A stretch of DNA of 62,825 nt, taken from NCBI GenBank assembly GCA_030602705.1, contig JAUVZF010000013.1, forward strand, positions 1-62,825, in the 5' to 3' direction. This stretch comes from Planctomycetota bacterium (GTDB lineage Bacteria > Planctomycetota > Phycisphaerae > FEN-1346). Below the pieces are notes generated by a model. That model ran no database searches. It saw nothing but the letters and a program-made list of their open reading frames with translations, and was not told the origin of the DNA. Shown in pieces: positions 42,007 to 49,919 of this stretch. How positions within the stretch are numbered: the first letter of the stretch is position 1; each line of letters begins with the position of its first letter. The translations under genes and the position numbers were made by a program.

Positions 42007-44979
42007 TCATTCGGATTCCGCCTGTTGGCCATCTTCGGGGTTGCCGGCGTCGGCGAACTGCCCGAGCGCCTTCTCGGCGTACTGACGGACCTGGGGTGCG
42101 GGATCGTCGCGCAGGGCGTGCAGGCCCAAGCGGGCCTCCCTGATAGTGTCTCGCCTGGCGCCGCTTGCCGACCGTGCCCGCGCGACGACTTTGCCGACGG
42201 CCGAGGCGGCCAGGCGGCGGACGTTGGGCTCCTCGGCGCTGAGGCACTGGACGAGCAGCGCCAGGCCCTCTTCGCCGCACAGTTCGCCGAGGGCCCACAC
42301 GGCTCGCGACCTCTCGCTCAACCTGGCCGAGGCCGCGTACCGCTGCTCGATCCGAGCAGCGACTTCGCGGGGATGGTACAGCCGCAATTCGTCTATCAGC
42401 GCCTTGGCTTCCTCCCGGCCGGCAGTGAGCATCCGCTGGACCGTTTCGTCGAGACGCGCCTGCGGGCCTGCGGGCGAGGCAGGGGACTCGGGCACCGTCT
42501 CGGCCGCCGCGGGCGCAGGTTGGGGGCTCGGCGCAGCGGGCTCCGGCGGCGCGGCAGGGGCGGCGCGCAGGCGCTCCAGTTCGTGGCATCCCGCCTCGGT
42601 CAACTCGAGCACCGGCCGTTGGGCCCGCGCGTCGCGCTTCAGCAGACCTTCCGCGATCGTAGCGGCGACGGCCTCGCGAACCGTCTCACGGGTCGCGCTC
42701 ACGGTTCCGTGAATCGGCAGGTGGTCGATGCGCGCCTTGACGATCCACTTGGCCCGCGAGCCGGTGAGGACCTCGGCCACTTTCCCCATGCCGACGGACC
42801 ACGGCATCTCGGCGACGCATTCGAGCACGGCCCGGCGGATGGGCGTTGCGCCGGCCAGCGGCGCCTTCGTCTGCCTGGCGGTGGGCTTGGGCGGTGCGAG
42901 CGGGGGCAGATTGTCGAGGTCGGCGTTTGCCGCCGCCGTCTTGCCGCGCGCCGTCAGCACCAGCACGGGCCGGGCGAACTCGCCCCCGTCTTGCCGTTTC
43001 AGTCGGAGGTAGCCGGTGCGGACCATCTGGTCGATGACGCGCTTGACCACCTCTTGCTTGGCCGAGACACGCCCGTAGGCCGGGTTCTTGTCCAGGTTCC
43101 ACTCCAGCAGTTTTTTCTCGCGCGACCCGGTGACGATCTGGACCGTTCGGCCGATGCCGAACGGAAACCGCAGGTTCCGGATGGCGACGAGGATGGGCAC
43201 GGCGATGTCGGGCCGGCGGACGAGGATGTCGTCGTCGCCGGCCGGCGTTTTCGCCGTGCAGCGGTCGCAGGTGCCGCAGGCCAGGTCGCTTTTCTCGCCG
43301 AAGTATCGGAGGATGTGTCGGCGTCGGCAGCCGGTGGTGTGGATGTAATCCTCCATGGCCTCGAGTTTTTCCTCCTCGAGGCGGCGGAGGAAGTCCTGGC
43401 GTTTCCAGTCGATGGGGACCTTCGCGAACGGCGGGGCCGGATCGACGAGTTTCTCGACGCCGCGCCCGCGGAAGGGCGGCTCGTATCCGATGTGGCCACC
43501 CTCGGCCAACGCCGCCAGCGCGCGGCGGACCTGATCCGCCGAGAGGTCCGACACGTGGGCGACCTGGCCCAGGTCAATCGCATAGCGTCCGGGTGTCTCC
43601 AGATCGAGCGACGACGCCAGGGCCTCGAAGACGGCGAGCCGGACCTTGCCGCGAATCCGCGGCAGAATATCCGCCCCGGGCCGGTCCAGCCGGACGGTGG
43701 CGGTAGCCTGCCCCGCCATCGCGCGGGTGACGCCCGCCCCGTCGAGCAGCCGCACGGCCGAGGCCACCTGGCCGTCTTTCAACCTGGCGTCGCACAAGTC
43801 GGCGATCTCGGCGTAGGTCAACAGCACGGGGTTCTCGGGTATCGTCCACAGCAATTCGTACACGCTGCGGACCTGGTCGCGCGTCGGGTAGGAGAGGTCG
43901 ATGAAGAACTCGCGGAGGCCCCGGTCGGCGGGCGAAAAGAGGAGCATGCACCGCGACGGCAGACCGTCGCGTCCCGCGCGGCCGATCTCCTGGTAGTACT
44001 GCTCGACGGACCCCGGGTAGTGGTAGTGCAGGACGAAACGGATGTCGGCCTTGTCGATGCCCATGCCGAAGGCCACGGTCGCGACGGCCAGCCGGGCCCG
44101 GCCGGTCAGGAACGCCTCCTGGGCCCGCGTGCGTTCCTCCGCTTCCAGGCCGGCGTGATAGACGGTGGCGTCCGGCTCGACGTCGGCGATGGCGACCGCC
44201 AGGTCCTCTGCCGTGCGGCGTGTGCCGACGTAGATGATCCCGGGGCCGCGCTCCTCGCGGAGAAAGGCGCGGACAATGTCGGTCTTGGTGCCGCCGTCCC
44301 GGGCGTGGCGGACGCTCAGGAGCAGGTTCGGCCGGTCGAAGCCGTGGACGTGGACGTCGGTCTGGTCGGCCGCGAGGCCGAGCGATTCGACGATGTCTTT
44401 CTGAACGCGCGGCGTGGCGGTGGCCGTGAGCGCGGTGACGGGCGGATTGCCCATCCGCTCGCGGAATGCCTTGAGGCGGCGGTAGTCGGGCCGGAAGTCG
44501 TGCCCCCACTCGCTGATGCAGTGGGCCTCGTCCACGGCCATCCGCGCGACCTTCACACGCCCGAGCATCCCCAGGAACGCGGCGTTCTGGAAGCGTTCGG
44601 GCGCCACGTAGAGCAGGCGGACCTCGCCCCCGACGCACTGCCGGATGCGGGCACGCTGCTCCTGGAGACTCAGGCTGGAATTGATGAACGTGGCCGGAAC
44701 GCCGCGGGCCGCCATATCGTCCACCTGGTCTTTCATCAGGGCGATCAGGGGCGAGACGACCAGCGTCAGGCCGTCGGTCAGCAGCGCCGGGAGTTGATAG
44801 ATAAGGCTCTTGCCGCTGCCCGTCGGCATGACCACCAGAAGGCTGCGGCCGGCCAGGACGCTTCGGACCGCCTCTTCCTGGCCCTCGCGGAACGCCGCGT
44901 GACCGAACCGCTCGCCCAGCAGGGCAAGGGCCCGCTCGATCTTCGGTGCACCGTCCGGCAACGAGTCTGATGAAGTCAT
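42007..44979 (-). CDS. recQ: RecQ family DNA helicase with duplicated RQC-like and HEAT domains
   Basis: A 990-residue ATP-dependent 3'-5' helicase. Motif I is PTGSGKSLIYQLPAL, motif II is VDEAHCISEWGHDFR, and motif VI is QEIGRAGRDG. A zinc-binding segment ends CGTCDRC near residue 570. After it come two clearly homologous winged-helix segments: QIVTGSREKKLLEWNL...GRVSAKQEVV (about 596-683) and EVLTGSRAKWIVKARI...GTVSATRETV (about 710-796). A Pro/Ala linker and HEAT-like repeats follow (about 843-985, e.g. EPNVRRLAASAVGKVVARA). Standard RecQ is about 600 residues with one RQC and an HRDC, so this C-terminus is novel. It lies 21 bases after the Gfo/Idh gene. Confidence 0.9.
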   Translation of the reverse strand: MTSSDSLPDGAPKIERALALLGERFGHAAFREGQEEAVRSVLAGRSLLVVMPTGSGKSLIYQLPALLTDGLTLVVSPLIALMKDQVDDMAARGVPATFINSSLSLQEQRARIRQCVGGEVRLLYVAPERFQNAAFLGMLGRVKVARMAVDEAHCISEWGHDFRPDYRRLKAFRERMGNPPVTALTATATPRVQKDIVESLGLAADQTDVHVHGFDRPNLLLSVRHARDGGTKTDIVRAFLREERGPGIIYVGTRRTAEDLAVAIADVEPDATVYHAGLEAEERTRAQEAFLTGRARLAVATVAFGMGIDKADIRFVLHYHYPGSVEQYYQEIGRAGRDGLPSRCMLLFSPADRGLREFFIDLSYPTRDQVRSVYELLWTIPENPVLLTYAEIADLCDARLKDGQVASAVRLLDGAGVTRAMAGQATATVRLDRPGADILPRIRGKVRLAVFEALASSLDLETPGRYAIDLGQVAHVSDLSADQVRRALAALAEGGHIGYEPPFRGRGVEKLVDPAPPFAKVPIDWKRQDFLRRLEEEKLEAMEDYIHTTGCRRRHILRYFGEKSDLACGTCDRCTAKTPAGDDDILVRRPDIAVPILVAIRNLRFPFGIGRTVQIVTGSREKKLLEWNLDKNPAYGRVSAKQEVVKRVIDQMVRTGYLRLKRQDGGEFARPVLVLTARGKTAAANADLDNLPPLAPPKPTARQTKAPLAGATPIRRAVLECVAEMPWSVGMGKVAEVLTGSRAKWIVKARIDHLPIHGTVSATRETVREAVAATIAEGLLKRDARAQRPVLELTEAGCHELERLRAAPAAPPEPAAPSPQPAPAAAETVPESPASPAGPQARLDETVQRMLTAGREEAKALIDELRLYHPREVAARIEQRYAASARLSERSRAVWALGELCGEEGLALLVQCLSAEEPNVRRLAASAVGKVVARARSASGARRDTIREARLGLHALRDDPAPQVRQYAEKALGQFADAGNPEDGQQAESE

Positions 44980-45000
44980 GGCAGATTGTACGCCTGCGCG

Positions 45001-46254
45001 CTACAGTTGGAGTTCGACGACGGTGCCTTCCTTGCGGGCCTTTTCGGCGGCGAAGACCATCATGTGCGTCTCAAGGGTCACGTCGGCGCCGGTCAGGATC
45101 TTGCCGGCATCGCCGGTGGCGCAGGCCGCGCAGAACGCCTTCATCAGGCCGGCATCGCCGGTGGCGTGACCGTACCCGGTGAAGTCCGCCACGTCGTGGG
45201 CCGTGTCGATGGTCTCGGTCTTCTCGGTCAGGAAGTCGAATTGCTCGATCGTCTTGCCGTCGCCGCGCAGTTCGCCCAGCGTGCCGAAGAGGCGTGTCCG
45301 GCGGTCGCGGACCTGGCTGAACGCCGTCATGGTGAAGGTGGCGGTCTTGCCGCCCTCGAAGAGCATGCCCACGACCTGGTTGTCGACGACGTCGTTGTCG
45401 CAGGCGTAGACGCAGCGGCCGTAAGGTCCGGTCCGCAGGGCCTCGGTCACGCCTTCGAGGGTCTCCTCCGGCGTGACCATGGCCACGGGCCATCCGGTTT
45501 CGCCGCACCCGATGCGGCCGAGGTAGATTCGCTTGGCCGAATACGGGCACTCGGCCTCGACGGCGCAGTCGAGACACCGGTCCGACGCACCCTCCGGCCG
45601 ATGCTCCTTGCGGAAGTGGTACAGTGTGCCGAACGACGAGACGGCCAGGCACCGCGCGCCGATCATGTACCGGATCCAGTCCAGGTCGTGGCACGATTTG
45701 GCCAGGAGCATGGGCGAGGACTCGTCCTCCCGCCGGTACGGCCCGCGGACGAACGAGTGTGCCTGGTGCCAGTAGCCGCACGGCTCCAGGTGCTGGATGT
45801 TGACCACGTCGCCGATGACGCCCGAATCGACGATCTGCTTCATCTTCTGCGTGTAGGGCGAGTAGCGCAGGACGTGGCAGACGGCGAACAGGCCGTCGGA
45901 GTTGGCGGCGGCGGCGTGGATGCGGCGAAGGTCCTGCTCGCTCGTGCCCATCGGCTTTTCGAGCAGGATGTGGTAGCCCTTCTCGGCCATGGCGCAGGCG
46001 ATGTCGGCGTGGAGTTCATCGTGCGTGCAGACCAGGACCGCGTCGGCCAGGCGAGGCCGCTCCGCCACGGCGGTCCAATCCGTGAAGACGTTCTCGGGCG
46101 GGATGTCGTGCGCCTCGGCCAGGCGGTTGCGGTAGAGGTCGCGCGGCTCGGCGACGCCGATCACCGTGCCCTCTTCCGGGTGCTCTGCTACGTATGCGGC
46201 GTATCCCGATCCGCGTCCGCCTGCGCCGATAACGATCATGGTGACTGGAGGCAT
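45001..46254 (-). CDS. Gfo/Idh/MocA family oxidoreductase
   Basis: A 417-residue NAD(P)-dependent dehydrogenase. The N-terminal Rossmann fold begins VTMIVIGAGGRGSGYAAY, a G-x-G-x2-G nucleotide loop. LLEKPMGTSEQDLRRI carries the conserved catalytic-site Lys of the E-K-P motif. The C-terminal alpha/beta domain includes CHDLDWIRYMIGA with its active-site His/Asp pair. A cysteine-rich insertion (RCLDCAVEAECPYSAKRIY) is typical of a planctomycete/Bacteroidetes subgroup and may bind a metal. The sugar substrate is unknown. It precedes recQ on the same strand, probably by chance. Confidence 0.88.
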   Translation of the reverse strand: MPPVTMIVIGAGGRGSGYAAYVAEHPEEGTVIGVAEPRDLYRNRLAEAHDIPPENVFTDWTAVAERPRLADAVLVCTHDELHADIACAMAEKGYHILLEKPMGTSEQDLRRIHAAAANSDGLFAVCHVLRYSPYTQKMKQIVDSGVIGDVVNIQHLEPCGYWHQAHSFVRGPYRREDESSPMLLAKSCHDLDWIRYMIGARCLAVSSFGTLYHFRKEHRPEGASDRCLDCAVEAECPYSAKRIYLGRIGCGETGWPVAMVTPEETLEGVTEALRTGPYGRCVYACDNDVVDNQVVGMLFEGGKTATFTMTAFSQVRDRRTRLFGTLGELRGDGKTIEQFDFLTEKTETIDTAHDVADFTGYGHATGDAGLMKAFCAACATGDAGKILTGADVTLETHMMVFAAEKARKEGTVVELQL

Positions 46255-46275
46255 GTCGCACTCCTACTCCTGCTT

Positions 46276-46306
46276 GTCATGCTGAGCGCAGCGAAGCATC
46301 TCGCCT
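46276..46306 (+). repeat. GTCATGCTGAGCGCAGCGAAGCATC dispersed repeat
   Basis: This short palindromic motif, GTCAT-x-CTGAGCG-x-AGCGAAG-x-ATCTC, is a widely occurring intergenic repeat in environmental bacterial genomes. Only one copy is visible in the window. Confidence 0.5.
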
Positions 46307-46560
46307 TGTTCCATCTGGCTATGCGCCGACAGGTTCCGAACGGGAAGTGTACCAGCGCAGGAGGCGTGCTGAGAACGAAAAACGCGGCGGCCCGGGCAAA
46401 GCCTCGGTTGGTGGTGGCACCCTGGCACGGGTACGGCTCGTGCCGTGGCCGGCGGCAACGCGAAGCGTGGCCGTGTGCGCCTATCATCCAACACGGCCGC
46501 CCTTCGGGCTGCCGTGCCACCCGCCGAAGAACGCGGTGCTACGCTCAAGGGCGAACGGGG
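46307..46560. other. intergenic region downstream of flxA
   Basis: No credible gene. It contains GC-rich inverted motifs (GCACGGG/GTGCC types around 46425-46450 and CACGGCCGCCC..GGGCTGCCGTG at 46490-46515) but no T-run terminator. The short open frames here lack coding character. Confidence 0.4.
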
Positions 46561-47445
46561 CTACAGGTCGCCCTGGGGCAGGTTCTTGAGTTGCTCGATC
46601 GTAAAGACGGGCCCGTCCTTGCAGACGTAGAGGCTGCCGACGTTGCACCGGCCGCACTTGCCGACGCCGCACTTCATCCGGTTCTCGAGCGTCGTGTAGG
46701 CGTGGGCGTCGGGGAAGTTCAGTTGCTTGAGCGGGAGGAGGGTGAACTTGATCATGATGAGCGGCCCGCACACGACGGCCACGGCGTTCTCGGCGCTGGG
46801 AGCGGCTTTTTCGAGGACCATCGGGACGAAGCCGATCTCGCCTTTCCAGTCGTCGGTCTCGCCGCCGGGGTCCACCGTGAGGATGAGTTTGACGTCTTTG
46901 CGCTTCTGCCACTGCTGGAGTTCGTGCTTGTACACGAGGTCGGCCACGGTGCGGGCGCCGTAGACGATGGTGAGACGGCCGAACTCGTCGCGGCGGTCGA
47001 GGACGTTCCAGATGACGGCGCGGATGGGTGGCAGGGCGATGCCGCCGGCGATGAACACGATGTTCTTGCCCTTCCACTGCTCGATGGGGAAGAAGTTGCC
47101 GTACGGCCCGCGGAACGTGATGGCCTGGCCGACCTCGCGGTCGCATAGGGCGGTCGTTACGCGGCCGGCCTTGCGGAAGGTGCACTCGATGTATTGGTCC
47201 TGAGTCGGCGGGCTGGCGATGCAGAAGGCGCTCTCGCCCGCGCCGGGGACCCCGTAGAGGCCGAACATGCCGACGCGGTACTTCTCGAAGAACGCCGCTC
47301 GCTCGGTTTCGCCGGGGAACTGGAGGCGCAGCGTCCGGACGTCGTACGTCTCGTCGCGCGACTCGGCGATCGTCATCGTGATGGGAGCGTACAGGTTGCC
47401 GCCCGGCTGCTGCACGGCCTGCGCCTGGTCTGGGTCAGGACTCAT
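46561..47445 (-). CDS. flxA: FlxA-like FAD/NAD(P)-binding oxidoreductase subunit
   Basis: A 294-residue flavoprotein of the ferredoxin-NADP reductase/DHODB type. An N-terminal FAD-binding barrel is followed by FRGPYGNFFP and the NAD-binding segment IVFIAGGIALPPIRAVI. The C-terminal CGVGKCGRCNVGSLYVC is the [2Fe-2S] motif of PyrK/AsrB relatives. It would oxidise NADH and pass electrons through the Flx iron-sulfur subunits to HdrA. The ATG at 47445 is preferred over one eight codons earlier because it has AAGAAGG upstream; either way it overlaps the preceding gene. It is last in the seven-gene operon. AsrB-type function is an alternative, but no sulfite reductase is present. Confidence 0.75.
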   Translation of the reverse strand: MSPDPDQAQAVQQPGGNLYAPITMTIAESRDETYDVRTLRLQFPGETERAAFFEKYRVGMFGLYGVPGAGESAFCIASPPTQDQYIECTFRKAGRVTTALCDREVGQAITFRGPYGNFFPIEQWKGKNIVFIAGGIALPPIRAVIWNVLDRRDEFGRLTIVYGARTVADLVYKHELQQWQKRKDVKLILTVDPGGETDDWKGEIGFVPMVLEKAAPSAENAVAVVCGPLIMIKFTLLPLKQLNFPDAHAYTTLENRMKCGVGKCGRCNVGSLYVCKDGPVFTIEQLKNLPQGDL

Positions 47446-48457
47446 GGGTCGGGGCCTTCTTGGTTTCATCGGCTATCAATCGGCACACCTCGGACATCGA
47501 CATGCCGGCGCCGCACACGCGGGCGCACCGGCCGCAGCCCGTGCAGCCTACAAGAGCGAATCGCTCGGGGATGTAGGAGAACTTGTGCATGACCCGGTTG
47601 CGCCAGCGTGCCGTCTGGTCGGGCCGCGGGTTATGGCCGCCCGCATGGAGCGTGAACAGGCCGAAGCCGCACGAGTCCCAGTTCTTCAGGCGCACGCTCT
47701 CTCGGCGCGTGGCCTCGTCCTGGATGTCGAAGCAGTGACACGTGGGACAGGCGTACGCGCAGGCGCCGCAGCCCAGGCACGCCAGGCTGAGCGCCGGCCA
47801 CAGGTCGGACTCGAAGTTCCGGGAGAGCCACTCGGTGACGGCCTCGACGTCGAACCGCCGGGCTATCTCGACGGGCGGGTCGGCAGCGGCTTCGCCCTCG
47901 GCCAGCGCAAGGCCGGCGGCGTCGAGGAGTGCGTTGCCTTTATCGGTCAGGGGTTCGAGGATGAACCGCGTCCCGCCGTCGGCCGGGCGGAGCATCGCGT
48001 CGGCGCCCGCGGTGGCATCGGGCGCCCCGCCGACGCTCGTGCAGAAGCATTGCTCGTCGGCCGCCGTGCAGACCATCGGCACGACGGTGACGGCCTGGCG
48101 GCGGGCGTTGTAGAAATCGTCCTTGTAGTCCCAGTTGAAGACGGTGTCGAGCAGCGCGAGCGCGGCCGCATCGCACGGGCGGACGGCCAGAAGGACCGTC
48201 TTCGGCGCGTCGGGCTGAACGTCGCGGGGCATGAAATCGTCGCCGTCGAGGTCCCAGCGGCCGATGATCTCGCTGGGCGGAAACAGGAAGTCCTTGGCCG
48301 AGTTGACGGGGACGGCGCCGGTCCGGATCGCGGCGCCCTCGGCCCACTCCTTCAGCCGCACCACGCCTGAATCCTCGACGGGCGCGACGACGCGATAGCC
48401 TGCCCGGGCGAGGGCGGCCGCGAGGGCGGTCAGTTTGTTGGCGTCGATGAGTTTCAT
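47435..48457 (-). CDS. flxB: FlxB-like 4Fe-4S dicluster subunit (AsrA-like)
   Basis: A 340-residue iron-sulfur protein. An N-terminal AsrA/HydB-like domain (KDFLFPPSEIIGRWD, LLAVRPCDAAALALLD) precedes two [4Fe-4S] motifs: CLGCGACAYACPTC near residue 228 and CTGCGRCARVCGAGMS near residue 314. Such subunits connect a flavoprotein NADH dehydrogenase to HdrA in Flx-Hdr complexes, or form part of sulfite reductases and group 3b hydrogenases. The GMSMSEV end is typical. It is separated from flxC by 144 bases of repeat sequence, the only sizeable gap in the operon. Confidence 0.75.
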   Translation of the reverse strand: MKLIDANKLTALAAALARAGYRVVAPVEDSGVVRLKEWAEGAAIRTGAVPVNSAKDFLFPPSEIIGRWDLDGDDFMPRDVQPDAPKTVLLAVRPCDAAALALLDTVFNWDYKDDFYNARRQAVTVVPMVCTAADEQCFCTSVGGAPDATAGADAMLRPADGGTRFILEPLTDKGNALLDAAGLALAEGEAAADPPVEIARRFDVEAVTEWLSRNFESDLWPALSLACLGCGACAYACPTCHCFDIQDEATRRESVRLKNWDSCGFGLFTLHAGGHNPRPDQTARWRNRVMHKFSYIPERFALVGCTGCGRCARVCGAGMSMSEVCRLIADETKKAPTHES

Positions 48458-48473
48458 GATTGACTCAACAGCA

Positions 48474-48612
48474 CGCGCGGGGCAAGCCCCGCGGCTAACG
48501 CTTCACCTCATACTGCGCGCCGGGCAAGCCCGGCGGCTAACGCTTCACCTCATACTGCGCGCCGGGCAAGCCCGGCGGCTAACAGGTCAGCGAATAACAG
48601 GTCAGCGAATAA
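48474..48612. repeat. 42-bp tandem repeat and 15-bp direct repeat inside the flx operon
   Basis: Units start at 48474, 48516 and 48558 (the last partial), each with CGCGCCGGGCAAGCCCGGCG forming a hairpin, then GGCTAACGCTTCACC. Adjacent is a 15-base direct duplication, CAGGTCAGCGAATAA, at 48583 and 48598; the second copy contains the flxC stop codon. The hairpins lie in the transcript between flxC and flxB. Confidence 0.85.
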
Positions 48613-49414
48613 AATCTTCGTTGTCGTCCTCGCGCCACGAGCCGATGACCGGCTCGGCTTCGGCATCGTAGCCGACCTTGACGCCGAACTCCTCCTCTAC
48701 GTCGCGGGCCAGAACGACGTTCAGAAGCATCAGCGGGATGCCCTGAGGGCAGGCGGCCTCGCACGCGCCGCACTCGGTGCACCGGCCGGCCAGATGAAAC
48801 GCCCGGATGATGTTCCACGCGTAGTTGCCGTGCCCGGCAGCGGCGGTTGAGATCCACTGCGGCACGTTCTTCTCGACGATGCACTGCGTGCAGTAGCACA
48901 TCGGGCACGCCGCGCGGCAGGCATAGCAGCGGGTGCACCTGGCGAACTGCTCCGTCCAGAAGCCGGAGCGCTCCTCGGGCGTCATCGCCGAGATCTCTTC
49001 GATACGTTTCACGAGGTCCGGATCGTGGGGCATCTCGGCGTACTTTTCGTTCAGCAGGGCGGCCGTGGCGGCGAGGTCCAGGATTCCGTGATACTCCTGG
49101 TCGTCTGAGACGCCCAGGACGAGAACGTCCTCGTCGGCAACCTGCGCTTCGGCCGCCAACAGGACCAGGCTCCGCATAACGGCCGGGCGGGCGACGATTG
49201 CCACGGGGCGGAACCGTTTCAGTTCGGCCTTTTTCAGGTACGCCGCCAGGTTCTGCCGGCACGCCTCGTCGTAGAGGAGTTCGCCGGCCTGCTCGGCGTC
49301 TGTGATGAAGGCGGGCACGCGGTCGCCGGCGCGGTCGCGGAAGCCGATGACCATACGAGCGCGTCCGTCGGCGAGGACGGCGGCAGCATCCTGCCGGAGG
49401 CGGTCTACGTCCAT
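48602..49414 (-). CDS. flxC: FlxC-like 4Fe-4S subunit
   Basis: A 270-residue iron-sulfur protein. The N-terminal half resembles FrhB/HdrA2-associated electron carriers (MVIGFRDRAGDRVPAFITDAEQAGELLYDEACRQNLAAYL). The second half has cysteine motifs CTRCYACRAACPMCYCTQC (about residues 158-178) and CTECGACEAACPQGIP (about 210). It belongs to the group found between MvhD/FlxD and FlxB in flx loci. AGGAGG precedes the ATG, which overlaps the flxD stop by ten bases. It probably relays electrons between FlxB and FlxD or HdrA. Confidence 0.7.
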   Translation of the reverse strand: MDVDRLRQDAAAVLADGRARMVIGFRDRAGDRVPAFITDAEQAGELLYDEACRQNLAAYLKKAELKRFRPVAIVARPAVMRSLVLLAAEAQVADEDVLVLGVSDDQEYHGILDLAATAALLNEKYAEMPHDPDLVKRIEEISAMTPEERSGFWTEQFARCTRCYACRAACPMCYCTQCIVEKNVPQWISTAAAGHGNYAWNIIRAFHLAGRCTECGACEAACPQGIPLMLLNVVLARDVEEEFGVKVGYDAEAEPVIGSWREDDNEDFIR

Positions 49415-49872
49415 GGCTGCCTCCTGGCCGGGTTGGTCGGGTCGAACGGCCCGGCGTCGCGGACTGTCCCGGTGATATCGTTAATCAGGTCGGCGAACTT
49501 CTGCCCCTCGGCGGCCGAGACCCAACTGAAAAACAGGCGCCGCGGGTCGATGCCCGTGAAGGCCAGCAGGTTGCGCAGCAGCGTCCACCGCCGCCGCGCG
49601 TGGTAGTTGCCGCTCGTGTAGTGGCAATCGCCGGGATGGCAGCCGCTGACGAGCACGGCGTCGGCGCCGCCCTCGAACGCCTTCAGGATAAAGAGCGGGT
49701 CGATGCGCCCGGTGCAGGGCAGTTTGATGATGCGCACGTTGGCGGCGTACTGGATGCGGCTGGTGCCGGTCAGGTCTGCACCCGCATACGTGCACCAGTT
49801 GCAGACGAAGGCAACGATGCGAGGCTCGAAGGCCTCGGCGGACTCGGTTGATTTTGCTTCGGCTTGCGTCAT
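49405..49872 (-). CDS. flxD: MvhD/FlxD iron-sulfur subunit
   Basis: A 155-residue protein of the MvhD family, binding a [2Fe-2S] cluster and handing electrons to HdrA. Conserved cysteines are Cys24 and Cys27 (FVCNWCTYAGAD), Cys53 (KLPCTGR), and Cys78 and Cys83 (SGCHPGDCHY). The ATG at 49872 follows HdrA by 47 bases of AT-richer, repeat-like sequence (ATCTGCGATCTGCGATTTGAG). Downstream it overlaps flxC. In methanogens MvhD connects a hydrogenase to HdrA; here the neighbours are Flx subunits and no hydrogenase is present. Confidence 0.88.
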   Translation of the reverse strand: MTQAEAKSTESAEAFEPRIVAFVCNWCTYAGADLTGTSRIQYAANVRIIKLPCTGRIDPLFILKAFEGGADAVLVSGCHPGDCHYTSGNYHARRRWTLLRNLLAFTGIDPRRLFFSWVSAAEGQKFADLINDITGTVRDAGPFDPTNPARRQPWT

Positions 49873-49919
49873 CGGTCTTTCGAGTGTCGAATCTGAGATC
49901 TCAAATCGCAGATCGCAGA

